This document shows, piece by piece, positions 19,654 to 29,111 of a DNA stretch of 64,000 nt; the stretch's first letter is position 1, and each line of letters begins with the position of its first letter. The stretch is from NCBI RefSeq assembly GCF_002119405.1, contig NZ_MTBG01000011.1, positions 38,636 through 102,635 of the forward strand. Reading direction: 5' to 3'. A program made the position numbers and the translations under genes. The DNA comes from Pseudoruegeria sp. SK021. Lineage in GTDB: Bacteria > Pseudomonadota > Alphaproteobacteria > Rhodobacterales > Rhodobacteraceae. The notes under the pieces are model-generated. The model was not told the DNA's origin and did no database searches. It was given only the letters and a program-made list of their open reading frames with translations.

Positions 19654-19724
19654 GTCTGAGCCCGCGCATGACCTCTGGCCTTAATGGTTGGTGCTGTACG
19701 GGGTAACGAGATCAAGGGGAAAAC

Positions 19725-20741
19725 ATGATAAGCAAATTTGCTTTGGGCGCTGCTGCTGTTGCATCATTTTATGCATCCGGCGCGCTTGCCAATACACTTG
19801 ACGACGTCAAAGCCCGCGGCCAATTGAACTGCGGAATTTCAACCGGGCTTGTCGGCTTTGCCACGCAAGATGCCAATGGCGACTGGGAAGGTTTCGACGT
19901 TGCCATCTGCCGGGCCGTCGCTGCGGCGATTTTCGGTGATCCAACCGCGGTTCAATTCAGCCCGGTTACCAACAAAGTCCGCTTCGAGGTTCTGAACTCG
20001 GGCGAAATCGACATGCTGTCGCGGAACACCACTTGGACGTATTCGCGCGACGTTGACCTGAAGCTGGAATTCGGCGGGGTGAACTATTACGATGGTCAAG
20101 GCTTCCTCGTGCCCAAGGCGCTGGATGTGACCTCGGCTGGGCAGTTGGATGGCGCGACGGTGTGCATCCAGTCTGGCACGACCACCGAATTGAACCTTGC
20201 TGACTTCTTCCGCATCAACGGCATCAGCTATGAGCCAGTGCCGATCACGACCGCAGCCGAAGCCACCCAGCAGTATCTTGCCGGTGCCTGCGACGTCTAC
20301 ACGACGGACGCGTCCGGTCTTGCCGCGACCCGCGCCTCATTTGCGGATCCGTCGGCGCATATCATTCTGCCTGAAATCATTTCGAAAGAGCCTCTCGGTC
20401 CGTTGGCCCGGCACGGCGATAACGAATGGGGCGATGTGATCCGCTGGACCCTGAATGCCCTGATCGCGGCGGAAGAGCTTGGTGTGACCTCGACCAATGC
20501 CGAGGAACTGTCGGCAGGGACGGATAACCCTGAAGTCAATCGTCTGCTCGGCTCGGAAGGCGATCTTGGCGCGATGCTCGGTCTGTCGCCGGATTGGGCG
20601 AAGAATGCGATCCTCGCGGGCGGCAACTATGCCGAGATTTTCGACACCTATATCGGTCCGGAAACTCCGATCGGTCTGGCGCGCGGTCTGAATGCGCAAT
20701 GGACCGATGGTGGTCTGCTGTACGCGCCGCCCTTCCGGTAA
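19725..20741 (+). CDS. aapJ: General L-amino acid ABC transporter, periplasmic binding protein
   Basis: This 338-residue protein has a Sec signal peptide (cleavage after about residue 22, ASGALA) and a family-3 solute-binding fold: LDDVKARGQLNCGIS, a DMLSRNTTWTYSRD ligand-site segment and VCIQSGTTTELNLADFF. It belongs to the AapJ/BztA group that binds acidic and other amino acids. It heads an operon with two permeases and an ATPase. A hairpin directly downstream may raise its dosage relative to the membrane parts. The alternative name bztA would be equally valid. Confidence 0.93.
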   Translation: MISKFALGAAAVASFYASGALANTLDDVKARGQLNCGISTGLVGFATQDANGDWEGFDVAICRAVAAAIFGDPTAVQFSPVTNKVRFEVLNSGEIDMLSRNTTWTYSRDVDLKLEFGGVNYYDGQGFLVPKALDVTSAGQLDGATVCIQSGTTTELNLADFFRINGISYEPVPITTAAEATQQYLAGACDVYTTDASGLAATRASFADPSAHIILPEIISKEPLGPLARHGDNEWGDVIRWTLNALIAAEELGVTSTNAEELSAGTDNPEVNRLLGSEGDLGAMLGLSPDWAKNAILAGGNYAEIFDTYIGPETPIGLARGLNAQWTDGGLLYAPPFR

Positions 20742-20754
20742 TCCACGTTGACAG

Positions 20755-20787
20755 ACAGGGCGGGCCATTGGTCCGCCCTGTTTCATT
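20755..20787 (+). terminator. Attenuator-like hairpin between aapJ and aapQ
   Basis: A 12-bp stem (20755-20766 with 20770-20781, one G-U pair) with an AUU loop is followed by UUCAUUU. Binding-protein genes are often followed by such hairpins, which give partial termination or 3'-end protection so that the soluble protein outnumbers the permease. Confidence 0.7.
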
Positions 20788-20908
20788 TCGTGGGACGATC
20801 TGGCGATGGTCCGTGCTAAACTGGTGCCAAATAGCCCAGAGTGATCGCCCGGCAGTCTGATCGCAGACCGAAAGCCTGCCCGCAGGCCCGAAAACAGGAC
20901 ACTCAAAA

Positions 20909-22123
20909 ATGAGCGCAGTCAGCGACCAGCCAAAATCAGGGTTCACGCTGGGCATGTTGGTGAACGATACCCGGTATCGCGGCTACACCTTTCAGTTCAT
21001 TGCCTTCTTCGCCATCATCTTTTTCTTCGGTTGGATGATCTGGAACGCGGTCCAGAACCTTGCCGCCTTGGGGCAGGACATCTCGTTTGGCTTCTTAGGC
21101 GGACAGGCCGGCTATGACATCAACCAAAAGCTGATCCCCTTCACCAGCACCGACACCCATTTCAGGGCGGCCATCGTCGGGGTATTGAACACGTTGCTGG
21201 TGGCATTTCTGGGCTGCATCACGGCGACGATTATCGGCGTTTTGGTCGGCATTCTTCGGCTGTCCAATAACTGGATCGTCGCCAAGCTGATGTCGGTCTA
21301 TGTCGAGGTCTTCCGCAATGTGCCGCTGCTGATCTGGATCCTGATCATCTTTTCGATCATGTCGAATGCCTTGCCGGCGCCCAGTGCCTTTCGAGGTGAG
21401 TCGCCCGAAGCGCGGATGGTGCTGGATTCCATCGCCCTCACCAATCGTGGCATCTATGTGCCGCGCCCCCTTTGGCTGGAAGGGTCGGCGATCGTTGTCG
21501 GTGTCTTCCTGCTGTCGCTGATCGCGATTTACGCTCTGCGCCGCTATGCCATTCACTTGCTGTTCACCCAAGGCCGAACTCTGCCGGTGTTGCCGCTGTC
21601 AATCGGGCTGCTAATCGTGCCGACTGTGCTGGCTTATTTCTTGATGGGAAGCCCGGTTGGATTGGAATACCCGGCGCTGAAAGGCTTTAACTTTCAGGGC
21701 GGTATTCAGGTTTATGGGTCGCTGATTGGGTTGTGGGTCGCGCTGTCACTTTATACCGGGGCGTTTATCGCGGAAAGCGTGCGCGGCGGGATTCAGGCGG
21801 TCAGCCGGGGCCAGACCGAAGCCGCCGAATCGCTTGGGTTGCGGCCCCGACGGATCATGAGTCTGGTGGTTCTGCCGCAGGCGTTGCGCATCATCATTCC
21901 GCCGCTGATTTCGCAATACCTGAACTTGACCAAAAACTCATCTCTGGCCGCTGCGGTGGGGTACATGGATATTACCGGCACCTTGGGCGGCATCACCTTA
22001 AACCAGACCGGCCGTAGCTTCGAAGCGGTGCTGCTGTTGATGGCCTTCTATCTGGTGATTTCGCTGTGCATCGCCGGGGTGATGAACATCTACAACGCCA
22101 CCGTCAAGTTGAAGGAGCGCTGA
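20909..22123 (+). CDS. aapQ: General L-amino acid ABC transporter, permease
   Basis: This 404-residue inner-membrane permease of the HisMQ type has hydrophobic segments from about residue 30. It carries the EAA-loop ESVRGGIQAVSRGQTEAAESLGLRP, which contacts the ATPase. It is longer than typical HisM/HisQ proteins, as is normal for the Aap/Bzt group with its extra N-terminal and central segments. It follows aapJ and is separated from aapM by one base. Confidence 0.93.
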   Translation: MSAVSDQPKSGFTLGMLVNDTRYRGYTFQFIAFFAIIFFFGWMIWNAVQNLAALGQDISFGFLGGQAGYDINQKLIPFTSTDTHFRAAIVGVLNTLLVAFLGCITATIIGVLVGILRLSNNWIVAKLMSVYVEVFRNVPLLIWILIIFSIMSNALPAPSAFRGESPEARMVLDSIALTNRGIYVPRPLWLEGSAIVVGVFLLSLIAIYALRRYAIHLLFTQGRTLPVLPLSIGLLIVPTVLAYFLMGSPVGLEYPALKGFNFQGGIQVYGSLIGLWVALSLYTGAFIAESVRGGIQAVSRGQTEAAESLGLRPRRIMSLVVLPQALRIIIPPLISQYLNLTKNSSLAAAVGYMDITGTLGGITLNQTGRSFEAVLLLMAFYLVISLCIAGVMNIYNATVKLKER

Positions 22124-22124
22124 G

Positions 22125-23429
22125 ATGTCCGATACCCAAGCTGAAGCTGCCCTGTCCTTCGTCCGCCACGAGCCTCTGCCGCCAGCGCCCCCGCCGATGG
22201 CGTATCGCGGCCCGGTACATCGGGTTCGCCACAACCTGTTCAGCTCCGTCGGCAACTCGATCATGACGATTGCTGCGTTGTATGCGATCTATCTGCTGGT
22301 ATCGGCAATCGTGCCGTGGGTGGTCAACGGGGTCTGGGATGCCTCATCGATCCGCGATTGTCGCGCCCAATTGGACGGCAAAATCGGCGGATGTTTTGCC
22401 GTAATCGCCGAGCGCTGGCCACAACTGGTGTTCGGCAACTATCCAAAAGCGCAGTATGGCCGGGCGATGCTGGCGTTTGTGTTGCTGTTTGCAGCCCTCG
22501 CGCCGCTGTTGTTTATCGAATTGCCGCGAAAACTGCTTTGGTTCACCGGGGTGTTCCCCTTCATCGGCTATTGGCTGATCTGGGGCGGCACCATCTGGGT
22601 GCCGATCCTTGCCTTGGTTGGAATCGTGGTCGGCTATTTGGTGTTCGTGCGCTTGGAACGGCAATCCTTTTTCGGGGCGTTGATGGCCGGGCTTCTCGCG
22701 ATGGCCTTGTTCTGGGGGCTGTTGGTCGGCCCAATCGCCTCCGGTTTGGCCAGTCTGGTGCCGCTGCGCCTTGAGCCGGTTCAAAGCCGCGAGATCGGCG
22801 GCTTCATGATCAACTTCATTCTGGGCACCACCTGCATGGCCTTGTCGTTGCCCATCGGGATCGCACTGGCCCTCGGACGGCAATCGGACCTGCCGATCAT
22901 CAAGGCGATCTGCGTGATGTTCATCGAGTTTATCCGCGGCGTGCCGCTGATCACCTTGCTGTTCGTCGCCTCGGTCATGCTGGCCTATTTCCTGCCGCCG
23001 GGGACCAATTTTGATCTGATTCTGCGCGTCATCATCATGATCACCTTGTTTGCCTCGGCCTATATGGCCGAAGCGATCCGGGGCGGGCTGGCCGCCTTGC
23101 CCAAAGGCCAGTACGAGGCCGGCAGCAGCCTTGGTCTGGATTATTGGCAATCCATGCGCCTGATCATCCTGCCGCAGGCGCTGAAAATCTCCATCCCGTC
23201 TATCGTCAATATCGCGATTGGATTGTTCAAGGACACGACGCTGGTGTCGATCATTTCGATGTTCGACGTGCTGGGAATGATCGGTGGCCCGATCTTGTCC
23301 TCGACCGACTGGTTCGGTGTCTATTGGGAACTCTATGCCTTTGCCGGCCTGATGTTCTTTGTCTTTTGCTTCGGAATCTCGAAGTATTCTCAGTATCTTG
23401 AACGTAAGCTCAACACAGCTCACCGTTGA
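22125..23429 (+). CDS. aapM: General L-amino acid ABC transporter, permease
   Basis: The second permease (434 residues) pairs with AapQ. The C-terminal EAA-loop [27 protein letters not shown] is typical. The hydrophilic N-terminal 40 residues and several preceding membrane segments are those of the long Aap/Bzt subfamily. It starts one base after the aapQ stop. aapP begins 14 bases after its stop. Confidence 0.93.
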   Translation: MSDTQAEAALSFVRHEPLPPAPPPMAYRGPVHRVRHNLFSSVGNSIMTIAALYAIYLLVSAIVPWVVNGVWDASSIRDCRAQLDGKIGGCFAVIAERWPQLVFGNYPKAQYGRAMLAFVLLFAALAPLLFIELPRKLLWFTGVFPFIGYWLIWGGTIWVPILALVGIVVGYLVFVRLERQSFFGALMAGLLAMALFWGLLVGPIASGLASLVPLRLEPVQSREIGGFMINFILGTTCMALSLPIGIALALGRQSDLPIIKAICVMFIEFIRGVPLITLLFVASVMLAYFLPPGTNFDLILRVIIMITLFASAYMAEAIRGGLAALPKGQYEAGSSLGLDYWQSMRLIILPQALKISIPSIVNIAIGLFKDTTLVSIISMFDVLGMIGGPILSSTDWFGVYWELYAFAGLMFFVFCFGISKYSQYLERKLNTAHR

Positions 23430-23443
23430 AAGGGTTGCCCCTA

Positions 23444-24229
23444 ATGACCGATGCGACACACGCAGCCGCAGCACCCACCCTGACCGTCTCGGATGAGGTG
23501 GCGATTGAAATACAGAAGATGAATAAGTGGTACGGCCAATTCCATGTTCTGCGGGATATTGACCTGACCGTTTATCGCGGCGAACGAATCGTGGTGTGCG
23601 GACCGTCCGGTTCGGGGAAATCGACCCTAATCCGCTGTATCAACGCGCTGGAAGAACACCAAGATGGATCGATTTCTGTCGACGGCACCTTGCTGTCATC
23701 CGACCTGAAAAACATTGATCGAATCCGATCCGAGGTTGGGATGTGTTTTCAGCATTTCAACCTGTTCCCGCATCTGACCATTTTGGAAAACTGCACGCTG
23801 GCCCCGATTTGGGTGCGCAAGACGCCGAAACGCGAGGCAGAAGAAATCGCGATGCACTTCCTGAAAAAGGTGAAGATCCCGGATCAAGCCAATAAATATC
23901 CCGGACAATTGTCCGGGGGGCAGCAACAGCGCGTTGCGATTGCGCGGTCGCTCTGTATGAAGCCGCGGATCATGCTGTTTGACGAACCGACCTCGGCGCT
24001 GGATCCAGAGATGATCAAAGAGGTGCTCGATACCATGATCGAACTGGCGCAAGACGGCATGACGATGATTTGCGTGACCCATGAAATGGGCTTTGCGCGG
24101 CAGGTGGCGAACCGGGTGATCTTTATGGATCAGGGTCAGATCGTCGAGCAGAATGAACCTGAAAGCTTCTTCCTGAACCCACAAAGCGAGCGCACGAAAC
24201 TGTTCCTAAGCCAGATTCTCGGGCACTAA
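23444..24229 (+). CDS. aapP: General L-amino acid ABC transporter, ATP-binding protein
   Basis: This 261-residue ATPase has Walker [11 protein letters not shown]-loop [12 protein letters not shown], signature LSGGQQQR, Walker [15 protein letters not shown] and the H-loop THEMGFA. I chose the ATG at 23444, preceded by AAAGGG; an in-frame TTG at 23426 would overlap aapM and is less likely. It energises AapQM for amino-acid import, completing the operon. Confidence 0.95.
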   Translation: MTDATHAAAAPTLTVSDEVAIEIQKMNKWYGQFHVLRDIDLTVYRGERIVVCGPSGSGKSTLIRCINALEEHQDGSISVDGTLLSSDLKNIDRIRSEVGMCFQHFNLFPHLTILENCTLAPIWVRKTPKREAEEIAMHFLKKVKIPDQANKYPGQLSGGQQQRVAIARSLCMKPRIMLFDEPTSALDPEMIKEVLDTMIELAQDGMTMICVTHEMGFARQVANRVIFMDQGQIVEQNEPESFFLNPQSERTKLFLSQILGH

Positions 24230-24239
24230 GCGCCCCGGG

Positions 24240-24749
24240 TCAGAGATCCGTCAGGTCGCGCGGCACGATGAAGTCAACAACCTGGCCGCTGCCCAAGGCC
24301 AGGTCCGACCAATCGTCAATCGGAAACGTGACCACCAGCGTGGCTAAAGTGGGGTAGGGGGCGAAGCCCGGGTGTGCGGGCGGCGTTGCCACCAGCTGCT
24401 GGGCAAATTCGCCGATCCCGGGGTTATGGGCCAGCAGGGCAACAGTCTGGCCCGTGCATCGGCTCAGGCAGTCGGCCAAGGTCTCTGGATTGGCCAAGTA
24501 CAGCCGGTCTTCCATCTGCACCTGTGGGCCAGAGGGCAGCAACCCTGCGATCCGGTTCCACGTCTCACGGGTCCGCACGGCGCTGGAACACAGCACCTGA
24601 TCCGGCAGATGACCTTGTGCCGCCAGCCAGCCCCCAATCGCCTCGCACGAGGCCCGTCCGCGGGCATTCAGCGGGCGATCATGGTCCTTGAGATCAAGAT
24701 CGCCCCAACTGGATTTGGCGTGGCGTAGAAGGACAAGGCGACGGGTCAT
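24240..24749 (-). CDS. sixA: SixA-type phosphohistidine phosphatase
   Basis: The 169-residue protein is a histidine phosphatase with the LLRHAKSSW motif at residues 7-15 (catalytic His in RHA) and a second His in the LLAHNPG region. SixA dephosphorylates phosphohistidines, in E. coli those of the nitrogen-related phosphotransferase system; the target here is unknown. It ends the yidC-to-sixA gene chain and overlaps argB by 4 bases. It converges with aapP, about 10 bases apart. Confidence 0.88.
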   Translation of the reverse strand: MTRRLVLLRHAKSSWGDLDLKDHDRPLNARGRASCEAIGGWLAAQGHLPDQVLCSSAVRTRETWNRIAGLLPSGPQVQMEDRLYLANPETLADCLSRCTGQTVALLAHNPGIGEFAQQLVATPPAHPGFAPYPTLATLVVTFPIDDWSDLALGSGQVVDFIVPRDLTDL

Positions 24750-25612
24750 GTGTTGCGAATGATCGAGCCGGCACCGTGGTCGGTAAAGAGTTCCAACAAA
24801 CAGGCATTCGGCGCCCGGCCATCCAGAATCACCGCAGCCCGCACCCCTTGGCGCAAAGCCATCAGCGCGGTTTCGGTCTTGGGGATCATCCCGCCAGCGA
24901 TAATCCCGTCATCGGTCATCTTGCGAATTTGGCCCGAGGTGAGTTCAGTCAGAACCTCGCCGGAGGCATCCTTGACGCCGGGTACGTCGGTCAGCAGCAG
25001 CAGTCGCCGCGCCTTCAGCGCCCCGGCAATCGCGCCTGCAGCGGTGTCGCCGTTGACGTTAAAGGTCTCGCCGTCGTCGCCGATGCCCAATGGTGCGATC
25101 ACCGGGATGATGTTGGCGTCGAACAGGGTCCGCAGCACGTCGGTATTCATCCGGTCGGGGGTTCCGACAAACCCAAGCGCCGGGTCGGTCTGCTTGCACA
25201 CCATCAGATTGGCGTCCTTGCCGGACAGGCCGATGGCGCGGCCGCCTTGGGTGTTGATCGCGGCGACAACCCGCTTATTGATCAGGCCCGACAGCACCAT
25301 TTCGACCACTTCCATGGTCGCGGCGTCCGTCACCCGCTTGCCGCGGACAAATTCAGATTTGATGTTCAACCGCGCCAGCATGTCGTTGATCATCGGACCG
25401 CCACCGTGAACGATCACCGGCTTGACGCCCACCTGACTCATCAGCGCCACATCGCGCGCGAATATGTCGAGGCCTTCATCGCTGCCCATGGCATGGCCGC
25501 CCAGCTTGATGACGACAATCGCGCCCTCATAGCGTTTGAGATAGGGCAGGGCTTCGGACAGGGTCCGAGCTGTGGCAATCCAGTCTTGGTTCATGGCGGT
25601 CTGTATTTTCAT
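24746..25612 (-). CDS. argB: Acetylglutamate kinase
   Basis: ArgB (288 residues) phosphorylates N-acetylglutamate in arginine synthesis. The motifs [18 protein letters not shown] and DVPGVKD are typical of the amino-acid kinase family. The ATG at 25612 ([11 protein letters not shown]) has a GGGGAT element upstream; an earlier in-frame start would add 18 residues inside the intergenic region. The stop overlaps sixA by 4 bases. Confidence 0.95.
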   Translation of the reverse strand: MKIQTAMNQDWIATARTLSEALPYLKRYEGAIVVIKLGGHAMGSDEGLDIFARDVALMSQVGVKPVIVHGGGPMINDMLARLNIKSEFVRGKRVTDAATMEVVEMVLSGLINKRVVAAINTQGGRAIGLSGKDANLMVCKQTDPALGFVGTPDRMNTDVLRTLFDANIIPVIAPLGIGDDGETFNVNGDTAAGAIAGALKARRLLLLTDVPGVKDASGEVLTELTSGQIRKMTDDGIIAGGMIPKTETALMALRQGVRAAVILDGRAPNACLLELFTDHGAGSIIRNT

Positions 25613-25700
25613 CGCGGTTATCCCCGGGTTTCGCGCCGTGTTAGCGAGTTGTGCGCGAAGTTCCAAGTCTATCCGTCACCGGCGGTCGGGGCGGCGGATC

Positions 25701-26357
25701 TTAACCGGTGGTGGCCAGTTCGGCGATGATGCTGCGGAGGGATTCGATCCCATCGCCGGTTTCGGATGAGGTCAACACGATTTCGGGATAGGCTGCTGGA
25801 TGGCGCGCCAATTCGGCCCGGACCTGTGCCAACATGGTGTCCCGATCGAGGCCCTTGACCTTGTCTGCTTTGGTCAGGACGCATTGGAACGGCACAGCCG
25901 ACCGGTCCAGCAGGGCCATAATCTCATTGTCGACCGCTTTGATGCCGTGGCGGGAATCAATCAGAACGAAGGCGCGGCGTAGGGTCGGACGCCCGGACAA
26001 ATAAGACTTCAGCAGTTGCTGCCACTTGGCTACCACCGCGACCGGCGCATTGGCGAAGCCATAGCCCGGAAGGTCGACAAGATACATCTCGCCGCGGGAA
26101 AAGAAGTTGATTTCTTGGGTGCGACCCGGTGTGTTCGAGGCTCTGGCCAGCGCTTTGCGACCGGTCAACGCATTGATCAGCGTCGATTTCCCGACATTTG
26201 AACGGCCTGCGAAACAGATCTCTAAGCGGTCCGCGGGGGGCAGACCAGACATTGCCACCACCCCTTTCAGGAAGGTGGTTTCTGCGGCAAACAGCATCCG
26301 CCCACGCTCGCGCGCGAAGGCATCAGGTTCTTGGGCAAGGGGGAAAGACATATTCAT
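25701..26357 (-). CDS. engB: Ribosome biogenesis GTPase EngB/YihA
   Basis: The 218-residue GTPase is required for 50S maturation. G1 GRSNVGKST (51-59), G3 DLPGYG and G4 TKAD are present. The start at 26357 (MNMSFPLAQEPDAF) overlaps the stop of the upstream MOSC gene by 4 bases and has AGGA about 7 bases before it. An upstream in-frame start inside the MOSC gene is rejected. Its place in the yidC-engB-argB order is conserved in Rhodobacterales. Confidence 0.94.
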   Translation of the reverse strand: MNMSFPLAQEPDAFARERGRMLFAAETTFLKGVVAMSGLPPADRLEICFAGRSNVGKSTLINALTGRKALARASNTPGRTQEINFFSRGEMYLVDLPGYGFANAPVAVVAKWQQLLKSYLSGRPTLRRAFVLIDSRHGIKAVDNEIMALLDRSAVPFQCVLTKADKVKGLDRDTMLAQVRAELARHPAAYPEIVLTSSETGDGIESLRSIIAELATTG

Positions 26358-27103
26358 GACAGGATCCTGACTGGGTCGTTCAACCGAACGGTGCCGCCAC
26401 GGGTCACGACCCCGTAGACGCCAAAGTCTGTGTGACCCCAGCCCGATTTCAGCGCCGCAAGGGTGTCTGCGTCGCGCTCTCCGGTGGTGGGGTTTGCCGT
26501 CGTGGCAAGGCAGCGGCCGATACGTTCGCGGATGTCCACGCGGGCGCCTCCAATTTCGAGTGTGCGTCCAACCAAGTCGAATTCTTGCCATGGGGCAAGC
26601 CCGGCGAGCCACAGATTTCCGCGAAACCGGGTTTGCGCCAGTGGGGTGCCGACCCGTTCGGACAGCGCTTCGAGCGAGGCAAGGCTGGTAATGCTAATCG
26701 AAGGAAACCGGGAATCGGTCATCGCCTGACCGGTGGCGCGCACGATCCGCACCGACGCGGCGCGATCTGCAGGCATCAGCGGGGCGACCCACTCGAGAAA
26801 CTCTTGGCTGTCCCGATCCGGGTCAAAGGTCAGGTCGGGTCGTGCCGGGTGGGTCAGGGTGATCTGCCCGGTCGCGTCGTTCAAACGTGCAGTGATGGCC
26901 ATCAACTGTGGCGCCTTGGCACCGCGCGAGAAATTCGCGCACGGCACCCAAGAACCATCGGTCACCTTGGCGGCTTCATGCGCCACGGCCCAGACCCGAT
27001 CCCACGGCAGCGCCTCACCCGAGACCAAGGCCGCTTCGGTCAGCGCTTCGCTGCCATGGGCCTTGATCGGGTGACGCCAGATTGCCGCAAGGGTCGCGGT
27101 CAT
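26354..27103 (-). CDS. MOSC domain protein
   Basis: This 249-residue protein has an N-terminal beta-barrel segment (AAIWRHPIKAHGSEAL) and a C-terminal MOSC domain with the conserved Cys in RIGRCLAT and the closing GWGHTDFGVYGVV. MOSC proteins bind the molybdenum cofactor or carry sulfur to it; the partner is unknown. It overlaps yidC and engB by 4 bases each and so is cotranslated with them, which is the usual order in this group. Confidence 0.88.
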   Translation of the reverse strand: MTATLAAIWRHPIKAHGSEALTEAALVSGEALPWDRVWAVAHEAAKVTDGSWVPCANFSRGAKAPQLMAITARLNDATGQITLTHPARPDLTFDPDRDSQEFLEWVAPLMPADRAASVRIVRATGQAMTDSRFPSISITSLASLEALSERVGTPLAQTRFRGNLWLAGLAPWQEFDLVGRTLEIGGARVDIRERIGRCLATTANPTTGERDADTLAALKSGWGHTDFGVYGVVTRGGTVRLNDPVRILS

Positions 27104-28917
27104 TTTCCCTCGGATCGCTTCCGTTTGAAGCCGCTCTTAATGTTGCCGAAGACGTTCGGGTGATACCCGTGGCTCCGCATGATGAGGTACTGTTGCGCAA
27201 AGGTGATCGTGTTGTTGGCGATCCAGTACAGCACCAAGCCGCTGGCAAAGCTACCGAGCATGAACATGAAGACCCACGGCATCCACGCGAAAATCATCGC
27301 CTGCGTCGGATCGGTGGGAGCGGGGTTCAGCTTTTGCTGCATCCACATGGTGATGCCCAAGAAGATCGGCAGCACGCCCAGCGAGATGATCGCAAACATC
27401 GATCCGGCTTCGGGTGCAGCGAAGGGCAACAGGCCGAACAGATTGAGGATCGAGGACGGGTCCGGGGCGGACAGGTCACGAATCCAGCCGAACCAAGGGG
27501 CTTGGCGCAGTTCCAGCGTGACGAAGATCACCTTGTAGAGCGAGAAGAAGATCGGGATTTGCAGCAGGATCGGCAAGCAGCCGGCCGCCGGATTGACCTT
27601 TTCCTTCTTGTACAGCTCCATCATGCCTTGCTGCATCTTCTGACGGTCGTCGCCTGCCTTTTCCTTTAGCTTTTCCATCTCTGGCTGAAGCTCTTTCATC
27701 TTCGCCATCGAGGCATAAGATTTCCAAGCCAGCGGCAGAAGCAGAGCTTTCAGGATCAGCGTCAGGGCGATGATCGACCATCCCATGTTGCCAATCAGCA
27801 GATTGAGGTTGTGCAGCAGCCAGAAGATCGGCTTGGTCAGGAAGAAGAACCATCCCCAGTCGATGCTGTCGATAAAGCCCTGAATTCCAAGGTCATTTTG
27901 ATAGTCTCTGATGGTCTGCCATTCCTTCGCGCCGGCGAAGAGCAGGGTCGTGGCCTCGGCAATCTCACCGGGGGCGACAGTCATGGTCGGAAGCCGCGCT
28001 TCGGTCTGATAGATGTCGGCGCTGGGAAGATACTTGGCGACCGACGTAAACGCCTGACCCGGAGCCGGGATCAGTGTGGTCATCCAATACTTGTCGGTAA
28101 ATCCCAGCCAACCGTTTTCGGTGACGTCTTGGACTTCGGCATAAGCACCTTCGCGCTCAATAAAGTCCATGTCAGGCAGGTTTTTGTACTTAATTTCCTG
28201 CAGGTTGCTGTCCGACATCCGGACGACGCCTTCATGAAGGATGTAGAAGTTCACCGTGTCTGGTTTGCCGTGACGCGCGACAATCCCGTAAGGGGCCATG
28301 CGTTGCGCGGTGCCGGACGTGTTCTCGACGCTTTGGGTGACCGTGAACATGAAGTGTTCATCAACGGTCATCGTGCGGCGGAAGATCAGCCCCTGTTCAT
28401 TGTCCCACTTCAGGGTGATCGGGGTTTCGGGGGTCAGTTCGTCGCCAGATTCTATGATCCATTGGGTGTTCGCGCCGGGAACCTGATCGTAGCTCAGGTC
28501 GCCGCCCGGGGCCCATCCGTACAGCGCGTAATAGGCGCCGGGGCCGCCGACGGGCGAGAGCAGCGTCACGATCGGGCTGTCCGGATCGACAGTTTCGCGA
28601 TAGGCGCGCAGTGACAGATCGTCGAGGCGGCCGCCGGTCAGCGAGACGGATCCGGAAAGATTGCCCGACGCGATTGTGATGCGCTCGCCGGTTGCCAGCG
28701 CGGTGTCGCGGGTCTGAACCAATGATTGGGCCACGCCGTCAACGATGGCCGCTGGCGGCGCAGCCGCGATGCCATCGGACGTGGGCGCGATGCCTTCCGA
28801 GATCGTTACTGGCTCTGGCGTCGGTGAGGACTCCGGTGGAAACAAGACGAACCAGACCAAAATTACGATCAGACTGAGCGCTGATGCCAGGATGAGGTTC
28901 TTGTTTTGATCGTCCAT
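27100..28917 (-). CDS. yidC: Membrane protein insertase YidC
   Basis: YidC (605 residues) inserts membrane proteins alone or with SecYEG. An N-terminal helix (residues 7-25), a large periplasmic beta domain and a C-terminal membrane core with the conserved MQQGMMELYKKEKVNPAAGC loop and LPILLQIPIFFSLYKV segment are visible. It is full length for a Gram-negative. In many genomes it follows rpmH-rnpA-yidD; here its upstream neighbour is an EAL gene 194 bases away, so that linkage is broken. Confidence 0.96.
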   Translation of the reverse strand: MDDQNKNLILASALSLIVILVWFVLFPPESSPTPEPVTISEGIAPTSDGIAAAPPAAIVDGVAQSLVQTRDTALATGERITIASGNLSGSVSLTGGRLDDLSLRAYRETVDPDSPIVTLLSPVGGPGAYYALYGWAPGGDLSYDQVPGANTQWIIESGDELTPETPITLKWDNEQGLIFRRTMTVDEHFMFTVTQSVENTSGTAQRMAPYGIVARHGKPDTVNFYILHEGVVRMSDSNLQEIKYKNLPDMDFIEREGAYAEVQDVTENGWLGFTDKYWMTTLIPAPGQAFTSVAKYLPSADIYQTEARLPTMTVAPGEIAEATTLLFAGAKEWQTIRDYQNDLGIQGFIDSIDWGWFFFLTKPIFWLLHNLNLLIGNMGWSIIALTLILKALLLPLAWKSYASMAKMKELQPEMEKLKEKAGDDRQKMQQGMMELYKKEKVNPAAGCLPILLQIPIFFSLYKVIFVTLELRQAPWFGWIRDLSAPDPSSILNLFGLLPFAAPEAGSMFAIISLGVLPIFLGITMWMQQKLNPAPTDPTQAMIFAWMPWVFMFMLGSFASGLVLYWIANNTITFAQQYLIMRSHGYHPNVFGNIKSGFKRKRSEGK

Positions 28918-29111
28918 TTTGATCCGCCGCGCCCAAGGTAAGTTTCGCGCCGGTTCAACAGGCCGCCAGATGAAAGGTCAAGCGGTTTTACGGGAAGGGG
29001 CCGGTTGTGCCCGACCTTGTCGAGCCGATCCGAGAGGCAAAAGCCGGTCTGAGGCGTGGCTGGGCGGGTGCAGTTCTAAGCCGTGGCGGTGGCGGGGACG
29101 CGCCCGAACGG

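Noticed and set aside
22344..23474. 376-codon minus-strand frame over aapM
   Set aside because: It mirrors the permease gene; its product is rich in His, Gln and Asp as expected of an antisense frame.
26432..27163. Plus-strand frame over the MOSC gene
   Set aside because: Arg/Gly/His-rich shadow; the MOSC gene is well supported.
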